Shown piece by piece: positions 1-7,168 of a DNA stretch of 38,850 nucleotides. Source of the stretch: Microcaldota archaeon (GTDB taxonomy: Archaea; Micrarchaeota; Micrarchaeia; Anstonellales; Bilamarchaeaceae). Under the pieces are notes generated by a model. That model had not been told where the DNA came from. It saw only the letters and a list, made by a program, of their open reading frames with translations, and did no database searches. The position numbers and the translations under genes are program-made. The stretch spans positions 1 to 38,850 of the forward strand of contig JAUWMC010000005.1 in the NCBI GenBank assembly GCA_030613375.1, read 5' to 3'. Position 1 is the stretch's first letter; every line of letters starts with the position of its first letter.

Positions 1-318
1 CACCAGTTCAGCGAGGATTTTGAGGTGAGACTTTGGTGCGGCCACATCACAGCAGATACGAAAGAGGAGCTTTCAAAGCAAATGATTGAGGATAAGAGCG
101 TTCTTTCATGTACAGGCTGCCAACCTCTTTATTCTCCTTCCTGTGCAGAATTTATCCAGGTAAGCCAAAAGAAAACTCCTGAAGAGAAGGACAGGGTAAG
201 GCTTGCCTCTTCCAGCCCGCTCCCAATCTTTTTTGGAGCAGTAGGAGCTTCAATCTACTCGCCCAAATATGGAACCGCAAACGTGGTTTACGTGCCTCTT
301 ACGGAGTGGATAGAATGA
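1..318 (+). CDS. C-terminal part of a secreted or pilin-operon protein (5' end outside window)
   Basis: The reading frame is open from the first base, so this is the 3' end of a longer gene; the GTG at 25 is in frame but there is no reason to call it the start. The visible 106 or so residues contain four cysteines (W-C-G-H, then C-T-G-C and S-C-A) and end in a small-residue-rich stretch followed by PLTEWIE. I do not recognise the family. The ATGA overlap with the following class III prepilin-like gene, and two further pilin-like genes behind it, place it in an envelope or pilus operon. Its cysteines suggest disulfides outside the cell. Function is unknown; that it is coding is fairly sure because the operon is packed without gaps. 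Confidence 0.6.
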   Translation, partial: HQFSEDFEVRLWCGHITADTKEELSKQMIEDKSVLSCTGCQPLYSPSCAEFIQVSQKKTPEEKDRVRLASSSPLPIFFGAVGASIYSPKYGTANVVYVPLTEWIE

Positions 319-623
319 AGGGTCAGGTTACAGTGGAGGAATTAATTTCCCTTTCTATCTATTTACTCTTGCTCTCCATGCTCATCTCTGCAACCCTCAA
401 TCTTAAGGAATCCGGAGAAAATTGGGGTGAGCAACTTTCCCTGCGTGCAGAAGCAGGTTCATTAGCTCGCACAGAAGACGCATTCCACAATAATAATCTA
501 TACAATCCATACAACTGGTCCGGAGGAGGAACCGGATACCTGGAACTCCAGAAAGGAGAATTAGAAGCTACAGCCCCAGTTTTGTGGGGAAAAGCAGAGG
601 TGGCAAAAGGTGAACCAATTTAA
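315..623 (+). CDS. Class III signal peptide prepilin-like protein
   Basis: A 102-residue protein whose N-terminus MKGQVTVEELISLSIYLL shows the archaeal class III (prepilin) pattern: a charged K-G, probable cleavage before Gln, a Glu five residues later, then a hydrophobic helix. Such proteins are processed by an EppA/PibD-type peptidase and assembled into pilus-like fibres or act as minor pilins. I chose the ATG at 315, which overlaps the previous stop as ATGA; a GTG at 306 is in frame but would add three residues before the signal. The mature part is polar and without recognised domains, with a N/Y-rich stretch (residues about 57-67). It overlaps the next gene by 14 nt, supporting translational coupling. 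Family-level call is good; its substrate or fibre is unknown. Confidence 0.75.
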   Translation: MKGQVTVEELISLSIYLLLLSMLISATLNLKESGENWGEQLSLRAEAGSLARTEDAFHNNNLYNPYNWSGGGTGYLELQKGELEATAPVLWGKAEVAKGEPI

Positions 624-1017
624 GGGATTTATTTCGTTTGATTTGCTTTTTGCTGCACTTCCATTACTCCTTATGATTGTGCACCTGCTCACGGTTACAG
701 GAATGGCTGCGGATGTTGGGGAACAAACCCTCAAATCTACGGAAACAACCGGGAAGCTCATTACAATTGCAGATTATGCGGTGAAGAGGGGAGCGGTCGA
801 GCGATCTCTTCAGGGAACTGAATTCCTGGGAACTGCAACCTACAAACCCAACGTAATCGATGAATCAGTACTCAGCTCAATAGATATTGAGGGAATACGG
901 AAATGGATGGAGCTGGATTCCCTCCAAATCTCCTGGGAAAAAGGAGAAGGATCCTGCATCTATAGACTCGTGCTCCTGGAAGGAGAAGTAAAGAAACTTT
1001 ATGTATGTGGTGAATAA
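610..1017 (+). CDS. Pilin-like (pseudopilin) protein
   Basis: 135 residues beginning MNQFKGFISFDLLFAALPLL. The K-G followed by F-I-S-F-D and then a hydrophobic helix resembles a class III prepilin signal with Asp in place of the usual Glu at mature position 5. The start is a GTG at 610 preceded by GAGGTG at 597-602, a Shine-Dalgarno at suitable spacing and inside the end of the upstream gene. The rest is a soluble domain with two cysteines near the C-terminus (GEGSC and YVCGE) that could pair. It is adjacent to another pilin-like gene with no gap. I infer a minor pilin or pilus-assembly component; the exact role is not visible. Confidence 0.65.
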   Translation: MNQFKGFISFDLLFAALPLLLMIVHLLTVTGMAADVGEQTLKSTETTGKLITIADYAVKRGAVERSLQGTEFLGTATYKPNVIDESVLSSIDIEGIRKWMELDSLQISWEKGEGSCIYRLVLLEGEVKKLYVCGE

Positions 1018-1380
1018 ATGAAAACAATCGAAGCATTAATCTCTCTCATGATACTGCTTTCTTTTACCTCACTTTCTTTGCTCCATGCCCCACCTCAGGA
1101 ATCCCAATTATGCAAATACCAGCTTGCAGAGGATGTGTGGAGAATCGCTTACCTAAAAGGATGCTTCAATCAATCCGTTCCTTCCCTAAATCCACAAAAT
1201 GAAATGGAAGAATGCCTTAACCCGCTAATTGCAGAAATAGAAAGGGAAACCTCACTAAAAATTGCATTCACTCCGTTGGAAGCGGCAGGGGAAAATCTTC
1301 CAAGTGAGAACGCAGTATCAATACGCAAAACAATCCCGATAAACGGAATTCCACAGGAAATAATATTGCACGTCGGGTAA
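1018..1380 (+). CDS. Small pilin-like membrane-anchored protein
   Basis: 120 residues, N-terminus MKTIEALISLMILLSF. It has the Glu-then-hydrophobic-helix layout of its two neighbours but lacks the K-G before the cleavage site, so processing by a prepilin peptidase is doubtful and it may simply be N-terminally anchored. The ATG follows the previous stop codon directly. The outer part has three cysteines (C33, C49 and C67) and no domain I recognise. It is the last gene of the left-edge operon; a TATA box and a new transcript follow. Best described as a hypothetical pilin-operon protein. Confidence 0.6.
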   Translation: MKTIEALISLMILLSFTSLSLLHAPPQESQLCKYQLAEDVWRIAYLKGCFNQSVPSLNPQNEMEECLNPLIAEIERETSLKIAFTPLEAAGENLPSENAVSIRKTIPINGIPQEIILHVG

Positions 1381-1413
1381 ACTTCTTATTTTGACGTAAA
1401 AGATAATCCAATA

Positions 1414-1422
1414 ATATATAAG
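1414..1422 (+). promoter_or_regulatory. TATA box for the aminotransferase gene
   Basis: ATATATAAG lies about 27 nt before the ATG at 1445, the spacing expected for an archaeal leaderless transcript. No Shine-Dalgarno is seen before the ATG. Confidence 0.6.
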
Positions 1423-1444
1423 CATTGCCTATTATTTCTCAAGC

Positions 1445-2611
1445 ATGCAACCCTCACATAGGAGTTCATTGGTAAAATATGCAATTAGGGATGTAGTTCT
1501 TGAAGCCAAGAAGGAGGAGGCAAAAGGCAAGAAAGTTATCTATCTTAATATAGGTGATCCTGCAGCATATGATTTTTCCCCGCCCCAATGCATTGTGGAT
1601 GCAACAAAAGAAGCTTTGGATGGCCCGTACAAAGGATATGCTTTCTCGCTTGGGGAACCTAAACTCAGGGAAGAAATAGGAAAGATCGAGAACTGCAGTT
1701 CGGACAATGTTTTTGTAACTGCAGGACTTTCTGAAGGAATTGATCACGCTATGAAAATACTTTTGGACCCAGGGGACTCAATCTTGCTTCCAAATCCCAC
1801 TTACCCTCTTTACTCAACTAAGGCGCAAGTTCTCTTTGCACAGCCTCTTTATTATGGGTGTAAAGATGGCTGGATTCCGGACCCGGATGAGGTAAGGAAA
1901 AAACTAGATGATGCAACAAAAGCGATAGTAATCATAAACCCAAACAATCCAACGGGTGCAGTCTATCCATATAATTTGCTCAAGGAGCTTGCAGACATTG
2001 CTGCAGAATACAAGCTTACAATAATCGCGGATGAAGTATATGACCACGTTATTTTCGATGATGTGGAGATGCACAAGATGAAGGACATTGCAAAAGATTG
2101 TGTGGTTTTCTCTGGAAATAGTCTGTCCAAGAATTTCCTTTACCCTGGTGCAAGGATAGGTTATATGGCAATCCACAATGATGTTGAAGGTGGGTTCAAA
2201 GATGCATTCACAAGATTGTGCAACCAGCGCCTTTCAGTGAACTGGGAATTCCAGTTTGGTGCAATTGCAGCATATAAGAATGGATTTGATTTCCTTAAAC
2301 CCTCCCTGGATAAGCTGAGAAGGAGAAGGGACGTAATCTGCAAAAGGATTGATGAGATTCCAGGCCTTTCAATATTCCCCCCTCAGGCTGCATTGTACGG
2401 ATTTGTAAAAGTGGATGGATACAATGGAACAGATTGGGAATTCGTATATGACCTGCTCCGCACAGAAGGGGTTTTGGTGGTTCCAGGCTCTGCATTCTAC
2501 AAGGAAAACAAGAATGAGCTCTATTTCCGCACAACACTTCTTCCGGATGACGAGACTCTTGAAACCGCAATGAACAAATTGGAGAAGTTCATGAGGGAGA
2601 GGATTGTTTAA
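1445..2611 (+). CDS. Class I PLP-dependent aminotransferase (alanine/aspartate type)
   Basis: 388 residues, normal length for fold-type I aminotransferases. Visible hallmarks are NIGDPAAYDF near the N-terminus, the cofactor-pocket segment V-T-A-G-L-S-E-G, the NPNNPTGA loop, ADEVYDH (Asp and Tyr contacting PLP), and SGNSLSKNFLYPGARIGY where Lys229 should form the Schiff base; an Arg in Y-F-R-T-T near the C-terminus would bind the substrate carboxylate. It transfers an amino group between an amino acid and a 2-oxo acid in the cytoplasm, most probably alanine or aspartate with 2-oxoglutarate; substrate cannot be fixed from sequence alone. It is monocistronic by promoter position, although an AAA+ gene follows 25 nt later with its own TATA. 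Confidence 0.9.
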   Translation: MQPSHRSSLVKYAIRDVVLEAKKEEAKGKKVIYLNIGDPAAYDFSPPQCIVDATKEALDGPYKGYAFSLGEPKLREEIGKIENCSSDNVFVTAGLSEGIDHAMKILLDPGDSILLPNPTYPLYSTKAQVLFAQPLYYGCKDGWIPDPDEVRKKLDDATKAIVIINPNNPTGAVYPYNLLKELADIAAEYKLTIIADEVYDHVIFDDVEMHKMKDIAKDCVVFSGNSLSKNFLYPGARIGYMAIHNDVEGGFKDAFTRLCNQRLSVNWEFQFGAIAAYKNGFDFLKPSLDKLRRRRDVICKRIDEIPGLSIFPPQAALYGFVKVDGYNGTDWEFVYDLLRTEGVLVVPGSAFYKENKNELYFRTTLLPDDETLETAMNKLEKFMRERIV

Positions 2612-2617
2612 TAAACT
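2608..2617 (+). promoter_or_regulatory. Putative TATA box for the AAA+ ATPase gene
   Basis: TTAATAAAC overlaps the aminotransferase stop and lies about 25 nt before the ATG at 2637, favouring that ATG over an in-frame TTG at 2604. Confidence 0.4.
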
Positions 2618-2636
2618 TTTTCCGAGTATTTCCCCC

Positions 2637-5348
2637 ATGGAGCAAGCTACTAAGACTAATACTGAGCTTGGCCACTCAATGATGGAAGAAAAGGTAAAGG
2701 CATATCTTAAGATAGCCCAAAAGAGCGAAGGGCTTTGGGCAGCAATACTTGTTTTCCTCGGAGCGCTTGCACTTCTTTCTGCAATTCCTTTTTATCCGTT
2801 AGAGATTTCATTTGTGCTTGCGCTCGCTTGTGGTGCAGTTGCGTACAAAAGTCCTCCAATTGGAGTAGCTTTGGGATTCATGCTTATTCTTCCCGCACTC
2901 TCATACCAATCCCCTATATTCGGGTGGGTAGGGCTTCTCCTCCTTGCATTAATCCTATTTGAAGTATTCAATAACTGGGGCGAGATTGCGCTTCTTGAAG
3001 TGATAATCCTACTTCCATTTGCTGTTTTCCCGCTTTCGCTTTTCAGCGGGCTTGTCTATTTTGCAATGATCTGGGGGAGTTTTCATTTCGGCTCAGCAAA
3101 AAGCATGGTGATATCTGTTCCTGCAGTTTTCGTGATATTACTTCTCTCTTCAATCTGGCTTGTTCCCAACTCAGCATTTTTCCCGATAAACATGGCAAAC
3201 TACAGCCCAGGGATCTCATATTTACAGCTCCAGAAGCCCTCTCTTTCTCTTACAACAATTGGAGGAGAAATCGGGCCCGCACTTGGGAATATGGCCAATC
3301 TTTCAGCAGCGGGGGAAGCCTGGAATACGGTTGCCCAGATAGGAAACAACCTTATTACACTATTGATTGCGGACAGTGCATTCTTGCAGCTTGTAATATG
3401 GGCGGCAGTCCTTTTCTTTGCAGGTTGGTATCCTGGAAGAAGCAGGGGAAAATGGAACCAGACAATCGGTGCAGCTCCGGTTCTTGCAGTCCCGATAGTT
3501 TACCTTATCGTCTCCCAGATTTACAGCTATTCTTTTGATCCGATGATGTTTGTGTATGCAGGCCTTTCCGTAGGGATTTTTGCAGCATTGGATTACAAGG
3601 GAATAAAATTCTCCAGGGAGCGCGCAATCTCCAAATCCAAAAAACAACAGAAATTCGGGAAATTCGGATTCAAAGGGATGTCGGATACAGGTGAAACCCT
3701 GGACAGTGTAGGTGGGTATGAAGATGTAAAGAAGGAACTTACGGATTCAATACTTCTTCCGCTTCAAAACAAGGGTCTTGCAATGGCATATAACCTCAAG
3801 GTACCAAGCGGAATACTCCTTTTCGGCCCTCCTGGTACAGGTAAAACCATGATAATGCGTGCCCTTGCAAATGATATGGATTACAGCTTTTACCCTGTAA
3901 AGACCCCGGAAATCCTCTCTCAATGGTATGGTGAAAGCGAGAAGAATGTAGTGGAAGTGTTTGAACGCGCAAGGGCTACCGCTCCCTCAATCCTGTTTTT
4001 TGATGAAATAGATGCAATAGGCAAAAAGAGGGAGCTTGCAGGCACAGATTCCGTAACCCCAAGGGTACTCAATGTACTTCTCCAGGAAATGGATGGGGCA
4101 AGGAAAACAGATAAGTCCGTGATAGTCATAGGAGCAACAAACATTCCAAGTACCTTAGATAATGCGTTAATGAGGCCGGGAAGGTTTGATAAGATAATCT
4201 ATATGCACCTCCCGGACTTTGATGCGAGGAAGGCAATTTTCAAGGTTTCACTCAAAGGCCTCCCGGTTTCTAATGATATTGATTTCGAAAAGCTCGCAAA
4301 AAAGAGCGAAAGATTTTCGGGCGCAGACATACAACAAGTAGTAAAGGTTGCACTCCGCAAGGCTGCGGAGGATGCAAAAGCAGTAGGAAAAGTAATTCCT
4401 ATAACTATGCAGCACATAATGGGAATCCTGGAGCACACAAAACCCAGCACTTCCCTTGCTGCTTTGGACCTTTATGATCAGTTCAAGCTTGACTTTGAGC
4501 GTTCTGAAGCAGGTGCAGCAGAAGCTGAAGCCGCAAAGAAGGATAAAAAGAAGAAGATTGGATGGGATGATGTTGCAGGTTTAAGGGACGTGAAAAAGGC
4601 ATTCAAGGAAGCAATAGAAATCCCGTTGCTTCATCCGGAACTGATGGAGGAATTTAAGGTAAAGCCTAGCAAGGGATTACTCCTTTTTGGCCCTCCTGGA
4701 ACAGGAAAAACCCTTGCAGTACGGGCAGCTTCAAATGAGCTGGACATCGCCTTCTTGAACATGAGTGGAGCACAGCTTATGCAGAAAGGTTATGCTTATG
4801 CAGTAAATGTAATCAAGGAAACATTCAACCGTGCAAGGGAAAACGCGCCCGCAGTAATATTTGTGGACGAGATGGAAACCTTTGCTCCTGCTAGGGGAAT
4901 GGGCCGTGGAGATATCGTGGGTCAGTTCCTGGTGGAAATGGATGGGGTAAAAGGAAATGAGGGAGTTCTTGTGGTGGGAGCAACCAACCGACCCGATATT
5001 TTAGATAAAGCAATATTGAGGCCAGGGAGGTTTGACAAGGTGATCTATGTGCCTCCACCAGACAAGGACACCAGAGTACAGCTTTTCAAAATACACTTTG
5101 GCATTTATGCGGAAAACTTGGATCTTGAGTCCCTTGCACAAATCACCCCAGGATTTACAGGAGCAGATATAGCAGCCATTGCGCAGAAAGCAAAGATGAC
5201 TCTTCTGAACAAAAAACTTGCGGGAGGAGACCCAATCCTTACAACCCAGGAAATAGTGGCGATGCTTTCCCAAATGAGGCCTTCAGTAACTTCGCAGATG
5301 CTGGAGAAATACAAGAAATTCATGCAGGAATACGGGGAAAGAAAATAG
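2637..5348 (+). CDS. Membrane-anchored double AAA+ ATPase (Cdc48/VAT-like)
   Basis: About 903 residues. Residues about 25-325 are very hydrophobic, with roughly eight to ten membrane segments, interrupted by a polar loop containing NMANYSPG and GGEIGPALGNMANL. Two AAA+ modules follow. D1 has GPPGTGKT near residue 397, an aromatic pore loop QWYGESEKN, Walker B ILFFDEIDAIGKK, and GATN plus RPGRFD (sensor/arginine-finger region). D2 has GPPGTGKT near residue 685, Walker B VIFVDEMETF and again GATNRPD and RPGRFD. D2 lacks the usual W-V-G-E-S-E pore segment, having LMQKGYAYAVN instead. No HExxH is present, so it is not an FtsH protease. It probably extracts or unfolds membrane or secreted proteins. 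ATG 2637 is preferred over TTG 2604 because of the TATA position and the lack of overlap. Confidence 0.85.
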   Translation: MEQATKTNTELGHSMMEEKVKAYLKIAQKSEGLWAAILVFLGALALLSAIPFYPLEISFVLALACGAVAYKSPPIGVALGFMLILPALSYQSPIFGWVGLLLLALILFEVFNNWGEIALLEVIILLPFAVFPLSLFSGLVYFAMIWGSFHFGSAKSMVISVPAVFVILLLSSIWLVPNSAFFPINMANYSPGISYLQLQKPSLSLTTIGGEIGPALGNMANLSAAGEAWNTVAQIGNNLITLLIADSAFLQLVIWAAVLFFAGWYPGRSRGKWNQTIGAAPVLAVPIVYLIVSQIYSYSFDPMMFVYAGLSVGIFAALDYKGIKFSRERAISKSKKQQKFGKFGFKGMSDTGETLDSVGGYEDVKKELTDSILLPLQNKGLAMAYNLKVPSGILLFGPPGTGKTMIMRALANDMDYSFYPVKTPEILSQWYGESEKNVVEVFERARATAPSILFFDEIDAIGKKRELAGTDSVTPRVLNVLLQEMDGARKTDKSVIVIGATNIPSTLDNALMRPGRFDKIIYMHLPDFDARKAIFKVSLKGLPVSNDIDFEKLAKKSERFSGADIQQVVKVALRKAAEDAKAVGKVIPITMQHIMGILEHTKPSTSLAALDLYDQFKLDFERSEAGAAEAEAAKKDKKKKIGWDDVAGLRDVKKAFKEAIEIPLLHPELMEEFKVKPSKGLLLFGPPGTGKTLAVRAASNELDIAFLNMSGAQLMQKGYAYAVNVIKETFNRARENAPAVIFVDEMETFAPARGMGRGDIVGQFLVEMDGVKGNEGVLVVGATNRPDILDKAILRPGRFDKVIYVPPPDKDTRVQLFKIHFGIYAENLDLESLAQITPGFTGADIAAIAQKAKMTLLNKKLAGGDPILTTQEIVAMLSQMRPSVTSQMLEKYKKFMQEYGERK

Positions 5349-5350
5349 AA

Positions 5351-5926
5351 TTATAATTCTTTGTACGCAACTACTCCGTTTTTTGTTTTTGAGAACCTGT
5401 AGCCCCTTTTAAGAAGCGCCTTTTCTGTTTTGTTTCCCCTCTGTTGCACAACATCTCTTATCTTTGCATCATCTGGGTTAATTGAAGCAGTAATTGCAAC
5501 TGCATACTCAAAATTCCTCTTTTCTCCTTCCTCCTCCCTCTTCTCGATAAGGAGTTCTCTTATCCCCCTTCCTTCATAAGCGAGCAGTATTGCATCATCT
5601 TCCAGAAACACTGAGTTTTCTTCGCCCTCCTCGAACTCCCAGCTTTCAGGATTGAATCTGACGCCCCAAGAAAGCGCAACAGCAACAAGAATCCTATCTA
5701 CAAATCCCCCATAGCTCATGCCTTTTTTCACTATTCCTTCAATTTCATCGTCCGTAACCGTGAAGAGGCATTTGCGCATCACCGTTGAGGCCACTTCCAC
5801 ATCATCACCATTAAGCTTTTTTATTTCAATGTTCTCCACATCCGTAGGTGCGTGGAACTTTTTCTTCTTTTCCTGTTTTGGGCCTACTTCAGTTTCCAGC
5901 AACTCACTTTTGAACCCTGTCTTCAT
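5351..5926 (-). CDS. GNAT-fold acetyltransferase-like protein
   Basis: 191 residues. After a polar, lysine-rich N-terminus (to about residue 35), a segment Y-E-G-R-G-I-R-E-L-L-I-E-K resembles the acetyl-CoA pyrophosphate loop and helix of GNAT enzymes (R/Q-x-x-G-x-G/A). The C-terminal KALLKRGYRFSKTKNGVVAY fits the last strands, where GNATs have a bulky aromatic near a turn. The match is weak, so a non-catalytic relative is possible. It is the last gene of a three-gene minus-strand operon, overlapping the zinc-ribbon gene as ATGA, and it ends two nt from the convergent AAA+ gene. Substrate unknown. Confidence 0.55.
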   Translation of the reverse strand: MKTGFKSELLETEVGPKQEKKKKFHAPTDVENIEIKKLNGDDVEVASTVMRKCLFTVTDDEIEGIVKKGMSYGGFVDRILVAVALSWGVRFNPESWEFEEGEENSVFLEDDAILLAYEGRGIRELLIEKREEEGEKRNFEYAVAITASINPDDAKIRDVVQQRGNKTEKALLKRGYRFSKTKNGVVAYKEL

Positions 5927-6258
5927 CCAAACCTAACTCCACATACTGGGCACCTTGACATATAACAACTCATTTTATACCCGCATCTCGGGCATTTCCA
6001 CTGCGTTTTTTTCGCTGCCCGTATTTCCGATTCAAAATCATAATTGCATTCCTTGCAGATCTTTGCATCCAGCTCGTTCATGGCTTTGCATTTTGGGCAC
6101 TTTTTTCTGAACATGCTTTTTATGCGGGTTCCGCATTCATGGCAGCGTTCCCAGTCCAGCTTTACAGGCTTCCCGCAGTTGGGGCACTTGAAATCCTTTG
6201 AGGCAAGGGTTTTATTTTTCCCCTTCTTTTTTCCAAACAAAGCGTCCAGAAGCCCCAT
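5923..6258 (-). CDS. Zinc-ribbon protein with three CxxC-CxxC units
   Basis: 111 residues, MGLLDALFGKKKGKNK followed by repeated zinc ribbons. Paired knuckles are C-P-N-C / C-H-E-C, C-P-K-C / C-K-E-C and C-P-R-C / C-P-V-C, so three zinc-binding modules separated by basic linkers. The short amphipathic N-terminus (LLDALFG) with many lysines could touch membrane or nucleic acid. Such zinc-ribbon-only proteins are common in archaea and usually of unknown role. The start directly abuts the stop of the upstream secreted-protein gene, and its end overlaps the GNAT-like gene by 4 nt, so the three are almost certainly one transcript. No specific function can be assigned. Confidence 0.75.
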   Translation of the reverse strand: MGLLDALFGKKKGKNKTLASKDFKCPNCGKPVKLDWERCHECGTRIKSMFRKKCPKCKAMNELDAKICKECNYDFESEIRAAKKTQWKCPRCGYKMSCYMSRCPVCGVRFG

Positions 6259-7116
6259 CTATTCTCTCCTCATGAACCCTGCAATCGCTGTTAGCAGGAG
6301 CACGAGCCCAACCGGGCACGCTGAACCATCCTCTTCAGTTTCATATGTTTCCGGGGCAATTGTGCTGGGTGCGGTTTCCACAGGTGCAGCAGTTTCTTCC
6401 GGCTCAGTTCCCGGCTTTGTAACCTCAAAAGGAATGCTTTCCTTGGGCTTGTCCGGCTGTTCTGTCACAACCTCACATTCCCCTGCTTCCTGGTATGCCT
6501 TGAGCTCATTAATCGCATTGGTGATGGTGGTTCTTGAAGCATCCAGCTTGCATTCCACCCCAAGGTCCATTGCTTCAGGGACAACTTCTGAAAATTCAGC
6601 TGTTTTTGCAGGGCAGCCTGCAAGCATTGTTTCAAACTCATCAATCTTTTCGTAAATTACATCTTCCCTATTTGTTCGTGTGTGCGACACATACAGGTTG
6701 AATGTCCTAGAATAAACATCATCTCCATCCACCAATTCTACTCTGAGCAGATCAACATATCCCCTCTCCTCTGATTCACTCATCCCCCAGACTACCGGGA
6801 AATAGAAATCACAGTCTTTCCCGTCACTGTCTACATTTATGCAGGTGTGAACCAGGGACCACTCATTCATGCTGGGCTTGTAGGCATAAATATCCACATT
6901 CTTGTTCTCCTCGAATGGGGTTTCAAGGTCCATCTCTGCATGCATCTGGAAACCTTTTTCCTCATCCCAGTTACAGTTCCACAGGATTATGGGGCTATAC
7001 TCACTTCCGGAAGGAGTGGTATCCTTCAGCCTAAATCCTTTGTAATCATCATCACCCGCAAAAGCCGGGCTAAAAAGCAATCCCAATACAACCAGAAAAA
7101 CTAGAGTTGATTTCAT
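6259..7116 (-). CDS. Secreted protein with C-terminal anchor
   Basis: About 285 residues. The signal peptide MKSTLVFLVVLGLLFSPAFA is followed by DDDYKG. A domain to about residue 165 has alternating strands and several cysteines, then a helical part with C-P-A-K and E-C-K, then a Pro/Thr/Glu-rich stalk (residues about 225-260). The end, CPVGLVLLLTAIAGFMRRE, is a short hydrophobic helix with a basic tail, the layout of archaeosortase-type sorting signals, though without the canonical PGF. ATG 7116 was chosen over the GTG at 7125 because the TATA at 7140-7149 is about 28 nt upstream and the signal peptide then begins correctly. It leads an operon with the zinc-ribbon and GNAT-like genes. A cell-surface role is inferred; its ligand is unknown. 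Confidence 0.7.
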   Translation of the reverse strand: MKSTLVFLVVLGLLFSPAFAGDDDYKGFRLKDTTPSGSEYSPIILWNCNWDEEKGFQMHAEMDLETPFEENKNVDIYAYKPSMNEWSLVHTCINVDSDGKDCDFYFPVVWGMSESEERGYVDLLRVELVDGDDVYSRTFNLYVSHTRTNREDVIYEKIDEFETMLAGCPAKTAEFSEVVPEAMDLGVECKLDASRTTITNAINELKAYQEAGECEVVTEQPDKPKESIPFEVTKPGTEPEETAAPVETAPSTIAPETYETEEDGSACPVGLVLLLTAIAGFMRRE

Positions 7117-7139
7117 GATATTCACTTCATTAGTAATGA

Positions 7140-7149
7140 TTTATATAGT
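7140..7149. promoter_or_regulatory. Shared TATA box between divergent genes
   Basis: TTTATATAG reads as a TATA element on both strands. It is about 28 nt from the minus ATG at 7116 and about 25 nt from the plus ATG at 7169, so one site could serve both leaderless transcripts, including the large membrane-protein operon. Confidence 0.5.
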
Positions 7150-7168
7150 TTATCTTCTAATTTGGAGC

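Noticed and set aside
7115-7168. Upstream extension of P1 to the ATG at 7115
   Set aside because: It would run across the shared TATA box and place a second hydrophobic segment before a proper signal peptide.
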